Positions 18,098 to 28,658 of a stretch of DNA of 64,000 nt are shown in pieces. Positions within the stretch are counted from its first letter, which is position 1; each line of letters opens with the position of its first letter. The stretch comes from Rhizobium skierniewicense. Its GTDB lineage: Bacteria > Pseudomonadota > Alphaproteobacteria > Rhizobiales > Rhizobiaceae. The stretch lies in assembly GCF_014196515.1 (NCBI RefSeq), contig NZ_JACIDV010000007.1:248001-312000 (forward strand). The letters are read 5' to 3'. The notes beneath the pieces are model-generated. The model made no database searches. It was not told the origin of the DNA and was given only the letters and a program-made list of their open reading frames with translations. The position numbers and the translations under genes were made by a program.

Positions 18098-18220
18098 CGG
18101 ACGATCCTTTCTATTTAAGGAAAAACGGGACGCCAAGTACCGGGATGTCGTCCAGCACTGGCCATTCATTAGCGCGGGCGCTGCCCAAGCTGCCGCTGCC
18201 TATAAACCAATTGGTCCATA

Positions 18221-18250
18221 AAGGAAAGAGGCGATTGGAACCGCCTCTTT
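18221..18250 (-). terminator. Rho-independent terminator after truB
   Basis: AAAGAGGCG and CGCCTCTTT (minus strand) form a 9-bp stem with an 8-base loop and a short T run, 24 bases after the truB stop. It closes the rimP-truB block before rpsO. Confidence 0.75.
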
Positions 18251-18273
18251 GGGATGACCGGATGTCTGAGCGT

Positions 18274-19221
18274 TCAACCGAAAACGCGCTTAGGGCGGAA
18301 CTCGCCTTCGGCAATCTCGCCAATGGCAATCAGTTTGCCGCGTGCCGTGGCATAGGCTTCCATTTCCTGGGTCGGCGCATCGCGGCCGCGCAACAGGATT
18401 GCATTCCCCATCTTCAGACGATGCGCCTGATCATCGTTGATGATGAGATGCGGTAGAGACGACAGGGCTTCCGATGTGTCAATAAGATAGGCGTCAAGCG
18501 CTGCTGCTCTCTCGTCGCGGTCTTCGATGGCTTCGAATTCGATCAGCTTTTCCAAGGAAACCATGGTGTCTTCCGCGAAGGGCGCCACCATGGAGCGGCG
18601 CAGCTGCGAAATGAAGCCGTAGCAGCCGAGATCGCGACCCAGGTCACGGGCGAGCGCGCGCACATAGGTGCCCTTGCCGCACTCGACTTCGAAATGCGCC
18701 GTGTTGGCATCCGGGCAGGCCAACAGCGTTATGCGATGGATGATGACTTCGCGGGCGGGGATTTCGACGGCTTCACCGCCGCGTGCGATATCGTAGGCGC
18801 GTTCACCGGCAATCTTGATGGCCGAAAACTGCGGTGGTATCTGCATGATGGTGCCGGTGTAATTCGGCAGCAGGTCACGGATCGCCTGCTCGTCCGGACG
18901 GTCGGTCGAGGTGTTGAGCACGTCGCCTTCCATATCATCGGTGGTACGCTCTTCGCCCCACGAGACCGTGAATTCATAGATCTTGCGGCCATCCATCACA
19001 TAAGGGACGGTCTTGGTCGCATCACCCAGCGCAATCGGCAGCATGCCGGAGGCGAGCGGATCGAGTGTTCCGGCGTGGCCAGCCTTTTGGGCATTGAAGA
19101 GCCATTTGATCTTCGAGACGGCTTCGGTCGAGCCAAAATCGAAAGGTTTGTCGAGAATGAGCCAGCCGGAGATAGCCCGGCCCTTGGGCTTACGGTTCTG
19201 CTGTTTGCGTGGTTTGGACAT
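18274..19221 (-). CDS. truB: tRNA pseudouridine(55) synthase TruB
   Basis: Makes pseudouridine 55 in the T loop of tRNAs. The 315-residue protein has motif [20 protein letters not shown], with the catalytic aspartate in the TLDP context (about residue 54), followed by [15 protein letters not shown]. The [17 protein letters not shown] motif lies near 190-205, and a C-terminal PUA-like tail ends in [10 protein letters not shown]. Translation begins 3 bases after the rbfA stop, so it is the last gene of the rimP-nusA-infB-rbfA-truB operon, an order shared with many proteobacteria. Confidence 0.97.
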   Translation of the reverse strand: MSKPRKQQNRKPKGRAISGWLILDKPFDFGSTEAVSKIKWLFNAQKAGHAGTLDPLASGMLPIALGDATKTVPYVMDGRKIYEFTVSWGEERTTDDMEGDVLNTSTDRPDEQAIRDLLPNYTGTIMQIPPQFSAIKIAGERAYDIARGGEAVEIPAREVIIHRITLLACPDANTAHFEVECGKGTYVRALARDLGRDLGCYGFISQLRRSMVAPFAEDTMVSLEKLIEFEAIEDRDERAAALDAYLIDTSEALSSLPHLIINDDQAHRLKMGNAILLRGRDAPTQEMEAYATARGKLIAIGEIAEGEFRPKRVFG

Positions 19222-19224
19222 GCT

Positions 19225-19641
19225 TCAGTTCTGTTCGTCGTCTTTTTCAGTTGAAGGTACCAGATCGCGCTGAACCTCCGGCGAGCGCAGCAGTGCGTCA
19301 ATCTTCTTGTAATTGTCGAAGCTGGTATCGTCGCGGAACCGCAGCTCCGGCACATATTTCAGCTGTCGCAGATGCGGACCCAAGCGGCCGCGCAGAAATT
19401 TGGCGTGACGGTTCAATGCCGTGATCGTATCGGTGTGATCGTCCACGCCAATCGGCGTCACGTAAGCGGTGGCGATCTTGAGATCGGTGGACATGCGCAC
19501 TTCCGAAATGGAAATCACCGTCTTTTCGATCAGATCGTCGTTCACCTCTCCGCGTTGCAGGATCCGGGTCACCGCAGCGCGGACCTGTTCGCCAACGCGC
19601 AGCATGCGTTGCGAAGGGGCGGATGATGTTACTTTTGCCAT
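19225..19641 (-). CDS. rbfA: 30S ribosome-binding factor A
   Basis: KH-fold ribosome maturation factor acting late in 16S rRNA processing and needed at low temperature. The 138-residue protein includes [38 protein letters not shown] and [19 protein letters not shown], the last being the family signature. The ATG at 19639-19641 (MAKVTSS) is preferred; an in-frame TTG 15 bases upstream would add MRLDK without a better ribosome site. Its position between infB and truB is canonical. Confidence 0.96.
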   Translation of the reverse strand: MAKVTSSAPSQRMLRVGEQVRAAVTRILQRGEVNDDLIEKTVISISEVRMSTDLKIATAYVTPIGVDDHTDTITALNRHAKFLRGRLGPHLRQLKYVPELRFRDDTSFDNYKKIDALLRSPEVQRDLVPSTEKDDEQN

Positions 19642-19714
19642 TTTATCAAGCCTCAAACAGAGCGAGCGCCGGTTAAGCCGGCGCCCGACAGTTTTATTTC
19701 GTGTGGCGAAACGC

Positions 19715-22435
19715 TTAGAGCGTTCTGGTGATGTGCTCTACGCGGAAGCACTCGATGGTGTCGCCAGCGCGGATGTCTTCGTAGTTTTCGAATGCCATAC
19801 CGCACTCCTGACCGACCGGCACTTCGCCGACTTCGTCCTTGAAGCGCTTAAGCGTCTTGAGTTTGCCTTCGTGGATAACGACATTGTCGCGCACCAGACG
19901 AACGCCTGCACCACGTTCCACCTTGCCTTCGACCACACGGCAACCGGCAACCTTGCCGACCTTGGTGATGTTGAAGACTTCCAGGATTTCGGCGTTGCCG
20001 AGGAAGGTCTCGCGACGTTCCGGCGACAGGAGGCCCGACATCGCAGACTTCACGTCATCCACCAGATCGTAGATGATGTTGTAGTAGCGAATTTCGATAC
20101 CAGCCCGTTCGGCAGCCTGACGCGCCTGAACATTGGCACGAACGTTGAAGCCGATGATGGCGGCGTTCGATGCTTCTGCCAGCGAGATATCGGACTCGGT
20201 GATACCACCGGCACCCGAATGGATGATGCGAGCGCGAACTTCGTCCGTTCCAAGCTTGTCCAGCGCTCCGGCAATGGCTTCGATCGAGCCCTGCACGTCG
20301 CCCTTGATGAGCAGTGGGAAGTCCTTGCGGCCTGTCGACTGCAGCTGCGTCATCATCTGTTCCAGGGAACCACGCTGACCGGTCTGACGTGCGACAGCCT
20401 TATCGCGCGTCAAACGCTGGCGGTACTCGGAAATTTCGCGGGCACGTCCCTCGTTCTCGACAACCGCGAAGCGATCACCGGCAGATGGTGTACCCGACAG
20501 ACCGAGAACTTCGACCGGCATGGCCGGACCAGCTTCCTTGACGTGATCACCCTTGTCGTTGACCAGAGCGCGAACACGGCCCCACTGGTCGCCAGCAACG
20601 ATGATCTGACCTGGACGCAGGACGCCCTTCTGGACCAGAACCGTTGCCACGGAGCCACGACCACGATCGAGCTGAGCCTCGATGACCGTACCTTCGGCAG
20701 TACGGTTCATGTTTGCCTTCAGATCGAGAATTTCGGCCTGAAGCAGAACAGCTTCGAGAAGCTTGTCGAGGTTGAGCCTGTTTTTGGCCGAAACCTCGAC
20801 GTCGAGAACTTCACCGCCCATGGATTCCACGAAGACTTCGTGCTGCAGGAGCTGTTGGCGAACCTTTTCAGGATTTGCCTCGTGCTTGTCGATCTTGTTG
20901 ATCGCCACGATGATCGGCACGCCAGCGGCTTTCGCATGGTTGATCGATTCAATCGTTTGCGGCATCACGCTGTCGTCGGCTGCAACGACAAGGATCGCGA
21001 TATCGGTTGCCTGCGCACCACGGGCACGCATGGCCGTAAAGGCGGCGTGGCCAGGGGTATCGATGAAGGTGATCTTGTGACCGTTCTTCTCGACCTGGTA
21101 AGCACCGATATGCTGGGTGATGCCACCGGCTTCACCGGAAACGACGCTGGTCTGACGGATTGCGTCGAGAAGCGATGTCTTGCCGTGGTCGACGTGACCC
21201 ATGATGGTGACGACAGGAGGACGCGAAACCAGTTCACCGCCGCCATCTTCGTCAGACACGTTGAAGATGCCTTCTTCGATGTCGGATTCCGAGACGCGCT
21301 TGACCGTATGACCGAATTCGCCTGCGATCAGCTCGGCCAGATCGGCGTCGATGACGTCGCCCGGCTTCATCATCTGACCTTCCTTCATCAGATACTTGAT
21401 CACATCGACGGCCCGTTCGGACATACGCTGCGACAGTTCCTGAATGGTGATGGTCTCAGGCAAGATAACTTCGCGCATGACCTTTTCGCGGGTTTCCTGC
21501 ATCTGGCCGCGACGGAACTTCTCCTGACGACGACGCATGGCAGACAGCGAACGGCCACGGGCCTGACCATCTTCTTCCAGATTGGATGTCACCGTCAGCT
21601 TGCCACGACGGCGTTCTTCTTCCGTCTTGAGGCGTGCGGCAGGCTTGGCAGGAACCGGTGTCGCGACCTTGCCGCGAACAGGCAGATTGCCACGGCGCTG
21701 GTTGCTGCGCTCGTCCTCTTCCTCTTTTTCGGTCCGGCGCGCGCCTGGCGTGCCGCGTGCCGGCGTCAAGCCGGGAGCAGGTGCCGCGGCAGGCGCAACA
21801 TTCCGTGTCGGTTGCGAACGCGCATCCTGACCCGCGGGCTGTGCCGAGGTATCGGCCGGAGTTTCCACGGGGGCAACCGGCGCCGGCTGAGAGGCCGCGA
21901 TCTTGGCGGCGGCAGCCTCTTCCCTGGCGCGAACGATAGCTTCTTCTTTTTCCGCGATGAGGCGGGCTTCTTCTTCTACCTTGCGGCGGGCTTCTTCTTC
22001 AGCGCGCTGCTTGGCTTCCACGATGTCGCGGGCCTGCGCCTCCGCAAGGGCACGACGGCGTGCATCCATTTCACCGGCCGAGAGATCGTGCAACACGTTG
22101 CCGCGTGGACGATCCGGCTGGCGCTGTGGCTGCGACGACGGAGCTGGACGTTGCTGATTACCGGACTGGTGACTGCGCTGCTGAGGCTGCTGCGGGCGCG
22201 GCGCGGCTGGAGCAGCGGCAGCCGGTGCGGCCGGGCGTGCGGCAATCGGTGCAATCACATGCTTTTCGTCTTCGGGACGCAAAGGGCGGCGCTTGCGTGT
22301 TTCCACCACAACCGCGTTCGTGCGACCTCGACCCATATCTTGACGCACAGTACCTTGAGACGCCCCACTCGGCTTGAGTGTCAGGGTCTTCTTGGCTGGT
22401 GCATTCTGTGTCTTGTCGTCGTTGTTGTCGGTCAT
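19715..22435 (-). CDS. infB: Translation initiation factor IF-2
   Basis: GTPase that brings initiator fMet-tRNA to the 30S subunit and promotes subunit joining. The 906-residue protein begins with a long low-complexity, charged N-terminal region (about 1-300, rich in A, E, R, P and with [20 protein letters not shown] coiled-coil-like stretches). The IF2_N domain ([19 protein letters not shown]) comes before the G domain, near residue 410: [17 protein letters not shown] and NKID. The C-terminal beta-barrel ends in [19 protein letters not shown]. Length and plan are usual for rhizobia. A GC-rich hairpin (19666-19688) lies in the gap to rbfA. Confidence 0.98.
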   Translation of the reverse strand: MTDNNDDKTQNAPAKKTLTLKPSGASQGTVRQDMGRGRTNAVVVETRKRRPLRPEDEKHVIAPIAARPAAPAAAAPAAPRPQQPQQRSHQSGNQQRPAPSSQPQRQPDRPRGNVLHDLSAGEMDARRRALAEAQARDIVEAKQRAEEEARRKVEEEARLIAEKEEAIVRAREEAAAAKIAASQPAPVAPVETPADTSAQPAGQDARSQPTRNVAPAAAPAPGLTPARGTPGARRTEKEEEDERSNQRRGNLPVRGKVATPVPAKPAARLKTEEERRRGKLTVTSNLEEDGQARGRSLSAMRRRQEKFRRGQMQETREKVMREVILPETITIQELSQRMSERAVDVIKYLMKEGQMMKPGDVIDADLAELIAGEFGHTVKRVSESDIEEGIFNVSDEDGGGELVSRPPVVTIMGHVDHGKTSLLDAIRQTSVVSGEAGGITQHIGAYQVEKNGHKITFIDTPGHAAFTAMRARGAQATDIAILVVAADDSVMPQTIESINHAKAAGVPIIVAINKIDKHEANPEKVRQQLLQHEVFVESMGGEVLDVEVSAKNRLNLDKLLEAVLLQAEILDLKANMNRTAEGTVIEAQLDRGRGSVATVLVQKGVLRPGQIIVAGDQWGRVRALVNDKGDHVKEAGPAMPVEVLGLSGTPSAGDRFAVVENEGRAREISEYRQRLTRDKAVARQTGQRGSLEQMMTQLQSTGRKDFPLLIKGDVQGSIEAIAGALDKLGTDEVRARIIHSGAGGITESDISLAEASNAAIIGFNVRANVQARQAAERAGIEIRYYNIIYDLVDDVKSAMSGLLSPERRETFLGNAEILEVFNITKVGKVAGCRVVEGKVERGAGVRLVRDNVVIHEGKLKTLKRFKDEVGEVPVGQECGMAFENYEDIRAGDTIECFRVEHITRTL

Positions 22436-22537
22436 TCCGTTCCCGTTCCTTCAGACGAGAGCCGGATGACGTCACCAGACCCTGTCTCTACAATTGCTGT
22501 ATCCGAACGCGGTAGACGGTCATGTCCGATAACCGCG

Positions 22538-23233
22538 TCATTGTGTTTCCATCCGGGCAGCGTCAATTTCTTCCCGAGGTTTTTCGCCATGGCGATACCG
22601 CTCGAGCATCTTTGCGCGCTTCACTACACCCTCACCCGCCTGTCCTGCAAGCGCGCAGGCATGGATAAAAGCATTCTGGCCCATCAGGTCGTCCATTTCC
22701 TGCTCACTGAAGAGCTGAAAGGACGGTATTTCCGTCTCGGCGCCTGAGCCGAGTGTCCAGGCCTTGCGGGCCTGATTTATCTTTCTCACGCCATCAGGCG
22801 CTGCATCGGTTGCGTGAAAGACGGCAAGCGCCTTTCCCGATCGTACGGAGGCATCGACCTTCGTTGCGCCGGAAATGAACTGGCCCGCCTTTCGAGCCAT
22901 GTTCATCATCCCGGCCAGCTGCTGCGCCATCAACCGGTCCATCATATCCAGAAGGTCCGGTCCGGCTTTCACATCCGTCTTCAAGGCCCGTGCAAAGAGT
23001 TTCTTCGCAATGGCCTTTTCGATCAGGGCGCGCTCGGGTGTGACCCAGCAACCGCGCCCCGGCAATTGGCGTTTCAGGTCCGGAACAACACTCTGGTCCG
23101 GGCCTGCGACAAAACGGATCAACTCATCCGGTGTTCCGATTTGTCGCGTCACAATGCACATCCGCTCACTTGCGGTGCCTTCGAACTGGTCGTCATCGAC
23201 CAATTCGTCCGGCTCATGCGATTGCGAAATCAT
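22538..23233 (-). CDS. YlxR/L7Ae-like RNA-binding protein
   Basis: A 231-residue protein joining an N-terminal YlxR (DUF448) domain (about 22-95: ERMCIVTRQIGTPDELIRFV, then LPGRGCWVTPERALIEKA) to a C-terminal L7Ae-like domain (about 105-200: ARKAGQFISGATKVDASVRS, ALAVFHATDAAPDGVRKI). This fusion is typical of alphaproteobacteria. YlxR proteins bind RNA and have been linked to RNase P and to nucleoid/transcription control in other bacteria. It starts inside the nusA stop (4-base ATGA overlap), so translation is coupled to nusA. Confidence 0.9.
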   Translation of the reverse strand: MISQSHEPDELVDDDQFEGTASERMCIVTRQIGTPDELIRFVAGPDQSVVPDLKRQLPGRGCWVTPERALIEKAIAKKLFARALKTDVKAGPDLLDMMDRLMAQQLAGMMNMARKAGQFISGATKVDASVRSGKALAVFHATDAAPDGVRKINQARKAWTLGSGAETEIPSFQLFSEQEMDDLMGQNAFIHACALAGQAGEGVVKRAKMLERYRHGEKPREEIDAARMETQ

Positions 23234-24840
23234 TCCTGATCGGCGGTATCCGCCTCCTCGATGCCAAGGTCTTCCTGCTGAGCCGCAAGATCCTCTTGCG
23301 TAATCCAGCCAGCCAGAAGGCGGGCCTGAACGATCATGTTCTCAGCTTCGACACGCGAAACGTCGAGCTTTGAGAAGGTGCCTTCAAACTTCTTGGTCTC
23401 GCCATCCTTGCGTTCGCTCCAGCCGACCAGATCGTCGGCGGCGCAACCTGCAAAGTCTTCGATGGTCTTGACACCTTCCTCACCCAGCGCAACCAACATC
23501 TGTGATGTCAAACCATCGATCTGGAGAAGCTCGTCGGTAACGCCGAGTTCCTTGCGCTTTGCGTCCATTTCAGTCTCGATGCGTTCCAGATATTCCTTGG
23601 CGCGCGTCTGGATTTCGACAGCCGTATCTTCGTCGAAACCGTCAATGGAGGAAATTTCGCTCAAGTCCACATAGGCGAGTTCTTCGACCTGCGCGAAGCC
23701 TTCGGACGCCAGAACCTGGCCAACCATTTCGTCCACATCCAGCGCTTCCATGAAAATGCCGGTGCGTTCGTTGAATTCCTTCTGACGACGCTCCGACTCT
23801 TCGGCTTCCGTCATGATGTCGATGTCCCAGCCGGTCAGTTGCGACGCGAGACGTACGTTCTGTCCGCGACGACCGATAGCGAGCGACAGCTGCTCATCGG
23901 GCACGACGACTTCGATACGCTCGGCTTCTTCGTCGAGAACAACCTTGGACACTTCAGCGGGCTGAAGGGCGTTGACGATGAAGGATGCCGGGTCCTGCGA
24001 CCAGGGAATGATGTCGATCTTTTCGCCCTGAAGCTCACCCACGACAGCCTGAACGCGCGAGCCGCGCATACCGACGCAGGCGCCGACCGGATCGATCGAC
24101 GAATCGTTGGAGATAACCGCGATCTTGGCACGTGAACCCGGGTCACGGGCAACGGACTTGATCTGGATGATGCCGTCGTAGATTTCAGGCACTTCCATGG
24201 TGAAAAGCTTGACCATGAATTGCGGGTGCGTGCGTGACAGGAAAATCTGCGGGCCACGCTGTTCGCGGCGCACGTCGTAGACGAAGGCACGAACGCGGTC
24301 GCCATAACGCAGGTTTTCGCGCGGGATCATCTCGTCGCGACGAATGATGCCTTCACCACGGCCCAGATCGACGATGACGTTGCCGTATTCGACGCGCTTG
24401 ACGGTGCCGTTGATGATCTCACCGATGCGATCCTTGAATTCGTCATACTGACGGTCACGCTCGGCTTCACGAACCTTCTGGACGATGACCTGCTTGGCGG
24501 ACTGAGCTGCGATGCGGCCGAAATCCATCGGCGGCAGCGGATCGGCGATGTAGTCACCGATCTTGGCATCGACGTTGCGGTCACGGGCCAGTTCCAGCGG
24601 AATCTGCGTGCCGTAGTCTTCAGCCTTCTCGACCACTTCGAGCAGACGCTGCAAGCGGATCTCGCCGGTCTTGGAGTTGATGTCTGCGCGAATATTGGTC
24701 TCAGAACCGTAACGCGAGCGGGCAGCCTTCTGGATGGCATCGGCCATTGCGGCCAGCACGATTTCGCGGTCGATGACCTTTTCGCGCGCCACAGCATCGG
24801 CGATCTGCAGAAGCTCAAGCCTGTTAGCACTGACTGCCAT
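23230..24840 (-). CDS. nusA: Transcription termination/antitermination protein NusA
   Basis: Binds RNA polymerase and modulates pausing, termination and rRNA antitermination. Domain order: N-terminal polymerase-binding domain (about 1-125), S1 (about 130-200, [20 protein letters not shown]), KH1 and KH2 (about 230-345, [20 protein letters not shown] and [20 protein letters not shown]). Two acidic C-terminal helix-hairpin-helix repeats follow. The ATG at 24838-24840 is preferred because GGAG stands 8 bases upstream; the ATG two codons earlier is only 2 bases from that site. Sits between rimP and ylxR-infB as in most proteobacteria. Confidence 0.97.
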   Translation of the reverse strand: MAVSANRLELLQIADAVAREKVIDREIVLAAMADAIQKAARSRYGSETNIRADINSKTGEIRLQRLLEVVEKAEDYGTQIPLELARDRNVDAKIGDYIADPLPPMDFGRIAAQSAKQVIVQKVREAERDRQYDEFKDRIGEIINGTVKRVEYGNVIVDLGRGEGIIRRDEMIPRENLRYGDRVRAFVYDVRREQRGPQIFLSRTHPQFMVKLFTMEVPEIYDGIIQIKSVARDPGSRAKIAVISNDSSIDPVGACVGMRGSRVQAVVGELQGEKIDIIPWSQDPASFIVNALQPAEVSKVVLDEEAERIEVVVPDEQLSLAIGRRGQNVRLASQLTGWDIDIMTEAEESERRQKEFNERTGIFMEALDVDEMVGQVLASEGFAQVEELAYVDLSEISSIDGFDEDTAVEIQTRAKEYLERIETEMDAKRKELGVTDELLQIDGLTSQMLVALGEEGVKTIEDFAGCAADDLVGWSERKDGETKKFEGTFSKLDVSRVEAENMIVQARLLAGWITQEDLAAQQEDLGIEEADTADQE

Positions 24841-24894
24841 TTTCATGTCTCCGTATGTCGTTTTGCCCGGGTTATGAGGGCTTATACGTTGGAA

Positions 24895-25479
24895 TTAGTC
24901 TTCGTCTGCTTCTTCGTTCTGGTTGGCAGCAGCGGCCTTGGCCTGCTTGTCCGCCTTCAGCGCGTCGCGAATGAGTTCATCCGTCAGGATCAGCTTTGCG
25001 TCGGACAGCGTGTTGAACGGTATCATCACCACCGGCTCCTCGCCGTAAGCAATCTGATCGCGCTCGAGCTTGAAACCGTCTTCTTCGACACCCGCAATCT
25101 TGCCACGAAAGCGCTTGCGGTTGTCCACCAGGATCGATGTCTCGACCTTGACGATATGGCCCTGCCAGCGCGCAAAATCTATCTTACGCACCATCGGCCT
25201 GTCGATGCCAGGCGACGACACTTCCAGATGATACGCCGTTTGAACGGGATCTTCTACATCCAGAACCGGAGAAATCGCCAAAGACACCGCTTCGCAGTCC
25301 TGAACGGTCATGGTTCCGTCTTCGCGCTCAGCCATCACCTGCAAGGTGGAGCCATTCTGGCTGGACAGGCGAACCCTGACCAGCAGGTATCCCATGCCTG
25401 TCAGCACCGGCTCGATGATCTCGGCGATGCGCTGGTCCACACCCGTTTCGGTTATCAGTCTTGGTTCGGCTTCTGCCAT
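24895..25479 (-). CDS. rimP: Ribosome maturation factor RimP
   Basis: Assists 30S assembly. The 194-residue protein has the RimP N-terminal domain ([60 protein letters not shown]) and the SH3-like C-terminal domain ([18 protein letters not shown]), plus an acidic, alanine-rich tail. It is the first gene of the rimP-nusA-ylxR-infB-rbfA-truB operon. The 195-base region upstream holds a candidate promoter and two hairpins described separately. Confidence 0.95.
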   Translation of the reverse strand: MAEAEPRLITETGVDQRIAEIIEPVLTGMGYLLVRVRLSSQNGSTLQVMAEREDGTMTVQDCEAVSLAISPVLDVEDPVQTAYHLEVSSPGIDRPMVRKIDFARWQGHIVKVETSILVDNRKRFRGKIAGVEEDGFKLERDQIAYGEEPVVMIPFNTLSDAKLILTDELIRDALKADKQAKAAAANQNEEADED

Positions 25480-25502
25480 CGTGGCCTTCCGGTCTCATGT
25501 CC

Positions 25503-25627
25503 AAAACCGGCGTTCATGCCGGTTTTCAGGGCGCCTAACGAAAAAGAGCGGGGCCTTGCGACCCCACTCTTCATCAGACGATCAAGAATTTGAAGGTCCG
25601 TATAAACCCTTAACGCCGATAATGCAA
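25503..25627 (-). promoter_or_regulatory. Leader of the rimP-nusA-infB operon: promoter plus terminator-like hairpins
   Basis: On the minus strand TTGCAT (25627-25622), a 17-base spacer and TATACG (25604-25599) form a plausible sigma-70 promoter. About 20 bases after the expected start, AAGAGTGGGG and CCCCGCTCTT (25571-25544) form a 10-bp stem with one G-T pair, followed by TTTTT: a good intrinsic terminator. A second perfect hairpin, AAAACCGGC-ATGAAC-GCCGGTTTT, lies at 25526-25503, 24 bases before rimP. No other minus-strand gene lies upstream that these could terminate. Confidence 0.6.
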
Positions 25628-25674
25628 GGATAAGGCGCAAGCGCTGCGAAATTGGCTATCGTCACAATTTTACC

Positions 25675-27390
25675 TTGGGAGAGCCTGAAACAGTAGCATC
25701 CTCTCAAACGGCGTCTATAGTGTCCGCCTCATCACCAGCAATTGCATCCATTGGACTGCCCGTGCCCGATAGAAAATCTCCCCTCACGCCGCTCAAGCAT
25801 CAAACCTACAGAACGATCTGGTTTGCGAGCATCGCCTCCAATTTTGGCGGGCTCATCCAGGCAGTGGGTGCTGCATGGATGATGACGGCGCTGTCCTCGT
25901 CGGAAAACATGATCGCGCTGGTGCAGGCATCGACCTCCCTTCCCATCATGCTGTTCTCCCTTGTGTCAGGCGCACTTGCGGACAGTCTCGACCGCCGCCG
26001 TATCATGATTTCGGCTCAGTTCCTGATGTTGACCGCCTCCGTCATGCTGACCGTTTTCGCCTGGTTTGGCTGGCTGTCGCCTTGGTTGCTTTTGTTTTTC
26101 ACCTTCATGATCGGTTGCGGCACGGCTCTCAACAATCCGTCATGGCAGGCGTCCGTCGGCGAAATGGTGCCGCGTGAAGACCTGCCCGCGGCCGTGACCC
26201 TCAACAGCGTCGGCTTCAACATCACCCGCAGCGTCGGGCCCGCCATCGGCGGCGTCATCGTCGCGATTGCGGGGGCGGCGGCAGCATTTCTCGTCAACAC
26301 CTTCAGTTATTTCACGCTGATCTATGCCCTCATCAAATGGCAGCCGCCGAAAAATACGTCGACCTTGCCACGCGAGCATCTGTTGGCCGCGATTTCGGCG
26401 GGGATGCGCTACGTGGCGATGTCGCCGAATATCGGCAAGGTTCTGGTCCGTGGCTTTCTGTTCGGCCTGTCGGCCAGCGCGATTTTAGCCCTCATGCCAC
26501 TGGTCGCCCGCGATCTCGTGCAGGGCGGGCCACTTACCTACGGCATCATGCTCGGCGCGTTCGGGGTCGGCGCCATCGGTGGAGCGCTGATCAGCGCCCG
26601 TCTGCGTGAAACGCTGAGCAGCGAATGGATCGTTCGCGTCGCCTTCCTCGGCTTTGCCTTCAGCGCCGGTGTGACGGCCATCAGCACCAATGCCATACTG
26701 ACGGCCCTCGTTCTTACCGTCTCGGGTGCAAGCTGGGTGCTGGCGCTTTCGCTGTTCAACACCATCGTGCAGCTGTCGACGCCGCGCTGGGTGGTGGGGC
26801 GCGCGCTGTCGCTCTACCAGACGCTGACGTTCGGTGGCATCGCAGTGGGTAGCTGGTTGTGGGGCTCGCTGGCGGAAGATTACGGCCTGACCTACTCCTT
26901 GCTCTGTTCGTGCGTGCTGATGCTGCTCGGCGTTCTCGTTGGTTTCAAGCTCACTATGCCCGCCTTCGCATCGCTCAATCTCGATCCGCTCAACCGCTTC
27001 GTGGAGCCGAACCTGCGCCTCGATATCAAGCCCCGCAGCGGCCCTATCGCTATTCTGGTCGATTACGAAATCGACGACAGCGATTTGCCGGAGTTCATGG
27101 CGATCATGGTGGAGCGGCGGCGCATTCGTCTGCGAGACGGCGCGCAGAACTGGACGCTGATGCGCGATCTGGAGAACCCCGACGTCTGGACCGAGATTTA
27201 CCACGTTCCGACATGGGTGGAATATGTGCGCCACAATCACCGCCGGACCCAGGCCGATGCGGAAAGCTGGGACAGTATTTTAAGGCTTCACCGCGGTTCG
27301 ACACGCCCACGCGTTCACCGTATGATCGAGCGTCAGGCGATACCGTCGCAGGACGACATCTTCCACAAGGCGCATATCGAGCCACACTGA
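25675..27390 (+). CDS. MFS exporter with C-terminal monooxygenase-like domain (MFS_3/DUF894 type)
   Basis: A 571-residue major facilitator transporter of the enterobactin-exporter-like (MFS_3) branch. About twelve membrane segments lie between residues 45 and 430 (for example QTYRTIWFASIASNFGGLIQ and the loop motif GALADSLDRRRIMI). A soluble C-terminal domain of about 130 residues follows (IAILVDYEIDDSDLPEFMAI to HVPTWVEYVRHNHRRTQADA). It resembles the ferredoxin-like antibiotic biosynthesis monooxygenase fold fused to such transporters. The annotated start is TTG at 25675, without a convincing ribosome site; a later start such as GTG at 25720 is possible. Substrate unknown. Confidence 0.83.
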   Translation: MGEPETVASSQTASIVSASSPAIASIGLPVPDRKSPLTPLKHQTYRTIWFASIASNFGGLIQAVGAAWMMTALSSSENMIALVQASTSLPIMLFSLVSGALADSLDRRRIMISAQFLMLTASVMLTVFAWFGWLSPWLLLFFTFMIGCGTALNNPSWQASVGEMVPREDLPAAVTLNSVGFNITRSVGPAIGGVIVAIAGAAAAFLVNTFSYFTLIYALIKWQPPKNTSTLPREHLLAAISAGMRYVAMSPNIGKVLVRGFLFGLSASAILALMPLVARDLVQGGPLTYGIMLGAFGVGAIGGALISARLRETLSSEWIVRVAFLGFAFSAGVTAISTNAILTALVLTVSGASWVLALSLFNTIVQLSTPRWVVGRALSLYQTLTFGGIAVGSWLWGSLAEDYGLTYSLLCSCVLMLLGVLVGFKLTMPAFASLNLDPLNRFVEPNLRLDIKPRSGPIAILVDYEIDDSDLPEFMAIMVERRRIRLRDGAQNWTLMRDLENPDVWTEIYHVPTWVEYVRHNHRRTQADAESWDSILRLHRGSTRPRVHRMIERQAIPSQDDIFHKAHIEPH

Positions 27391-27407
27391 AGCCCGACCG
27401 GTAGCGC

Positions 27408-27665
27408 TTATCCGCGAAGCGCTTCGGCCGGTGACTGGCGGTAGGCCAGCCGTGCAGGCAGGATGGCCAGAACCGCTGCGACGACAAGCAACAGAGCAGC
27501 CTGGGTCGCATCAGCCCGCGCAAATTCCACCGGCATGACCACGCCACTTTTGGCGACGAGCATGCCGGTGATGATGTTTGCGGCGGCAAAACCGAGGGCA
27601 AAGCCCAGCGCGATGCCTGGTGCAAACAATGCGAACAACTCCGTCCATACGATGAGCGAGATGAA
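27408..27665 (-). pseudogene. C-terminal fragment of an FtsX/MacB-type ABC permease
   Basis: About 85 codons encode the end of a lipoprotein-export or antimicrobial-peptide ABC permease: two hydrophobic segments, then ALLLVVAAVLAILPARLAYR and the typical final QSPAEALRG. The larger N-terminal part of the gene is missing. Near 27665 the reading frame runs straight into the remains of an alkaline phosphatase gene, so this is a deletion scar rather than a small gene. Confidence 0.7.
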
Positions 27666-28614
27666 TGATCGTGGCGCGCGTTTCACCGCCCGGCTTGTCG
27701 TCATCGACCGTGCCGACGATGGAAACGCCATGGGTCTGGTCACCTGTAACGACGATCAGCCGTATCCGGGTTCTTGGCCGCGAATTCACTGGCAACGCCA
27801 AGGGCTTTGTCGAATTCGATGGTCTCCATCACGGCGCGGCCCCAGTCCAGCGGGTGGGACATCTTGTCGATGTTTACCGCTTCGACCGTCAGGACGAAGC
27901 CGGCCTGGTTTTTCGAAAGCTAACGAAGAGCGGCCTTGAACATGTCAACGAGACCAGGCTGATTCGGAAACTTGTCGACGGCACCCTTTTTGAGGACGTT
28001 GCGATCAAGAACCGTATCCATATTGGAGGGATGGGAGAGACCAGAAGCTTTCCGGTGTTGGACCCTTCGGCTTTTCCAGTTCGCTCCTGTCGGTTGCCAG
28101 TGTCTAACCGGCGTCCTTGAATAGCTTGATGTCATCCTTGTCGTTCTCGCCGAGGAAGCCGGCGGAGCCACCACCCAGAACAACCTATGGCTTGACGTCG
28201 TACATCATGCCGGTGATCTCGGCCTTGTCGGCGCGTTTGCGAGCGTGTGACACGACGGCCGCAGACGTCGCGTCCTGCAATTCGGCGGTCGTCCCGATGC
28301 CGATGGACTTCCTTGTCCGGCGGCGCAGAGCCACTGCCATCGTCTCGACGCGCGGGTCGTCGAGGCTTGCGGGTGTGCGGTCGCCATAGACGCCAAGTGC
28401 ATTTACGGCCGTCTTGTGGCCGATCATGCCCTTGGACATGAGCTTGACGTCTTCAGGTTTGACGACGCCCTTGAACCCGACCTTGAAAACAAAAGGCGAG
28501 CCTATGAGGATCGCCGCACGGTCGAGGGGATAGACGGGCGCAGCCTGTGCGGCACCTGCGAGAATGGCGGTTGCGACAAGCAGCGCGAGAAATTTGCGCT
28601 TGGCAACCTCGCGG
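27666..28614 (-). pseudogene. phoA: Decayed alkaline phosphatase gene (phoA-like)
   Basis: Translating the minus strand piece by piece recovers a periplasmic alkaline phosphatase. There is a signal-peptide-like start (KRKFLALLVATAILAGAAQA), then GHKTAVNALGVYGDRTPASL, DDPRVETMAVALRRRTRKSI and GIGTTAELQDATSAAVVSHA. Further on come VVLGGGSAGFLGEN, SNMDTVLDRNVLKKGAVDKF and LIVVTGDQTHGVSIVG. In-frame stops follow MMYDVKP (28185-28187), LFKDAG and MFKAALR, at least two frameshifts separate the blocks, the start codon is missing and the 3' end is replaced by a permease fragment. Despite this, a Pho box remains upstream. The parent enzyme would have released phosphate from organic esters under phosphate starvation. 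Confidence 0.85.
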
Positions 28615-28658
28615 GATGGGTATTGGGTCGAAGATATATTCGCCTGTAGGAACTGTGC

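Noticed and set aside
19469-22747. A 1092-codon open frame on the plus strand
   Set aside because: It lies antisense to infB, rbfA and part of ylxR, all firmly identified. It has no recognisable domain and shows the His/Asp/Arg-rich composition of a shadow frame in GC-rich DNA.
27511-27801. A 96-codon minus-strand frame as an intact small gene
   Set aside because: It encodes only a fragment of an alkaline phosphatase (VVTGDQTHGVSIVG) within a decayed gene.
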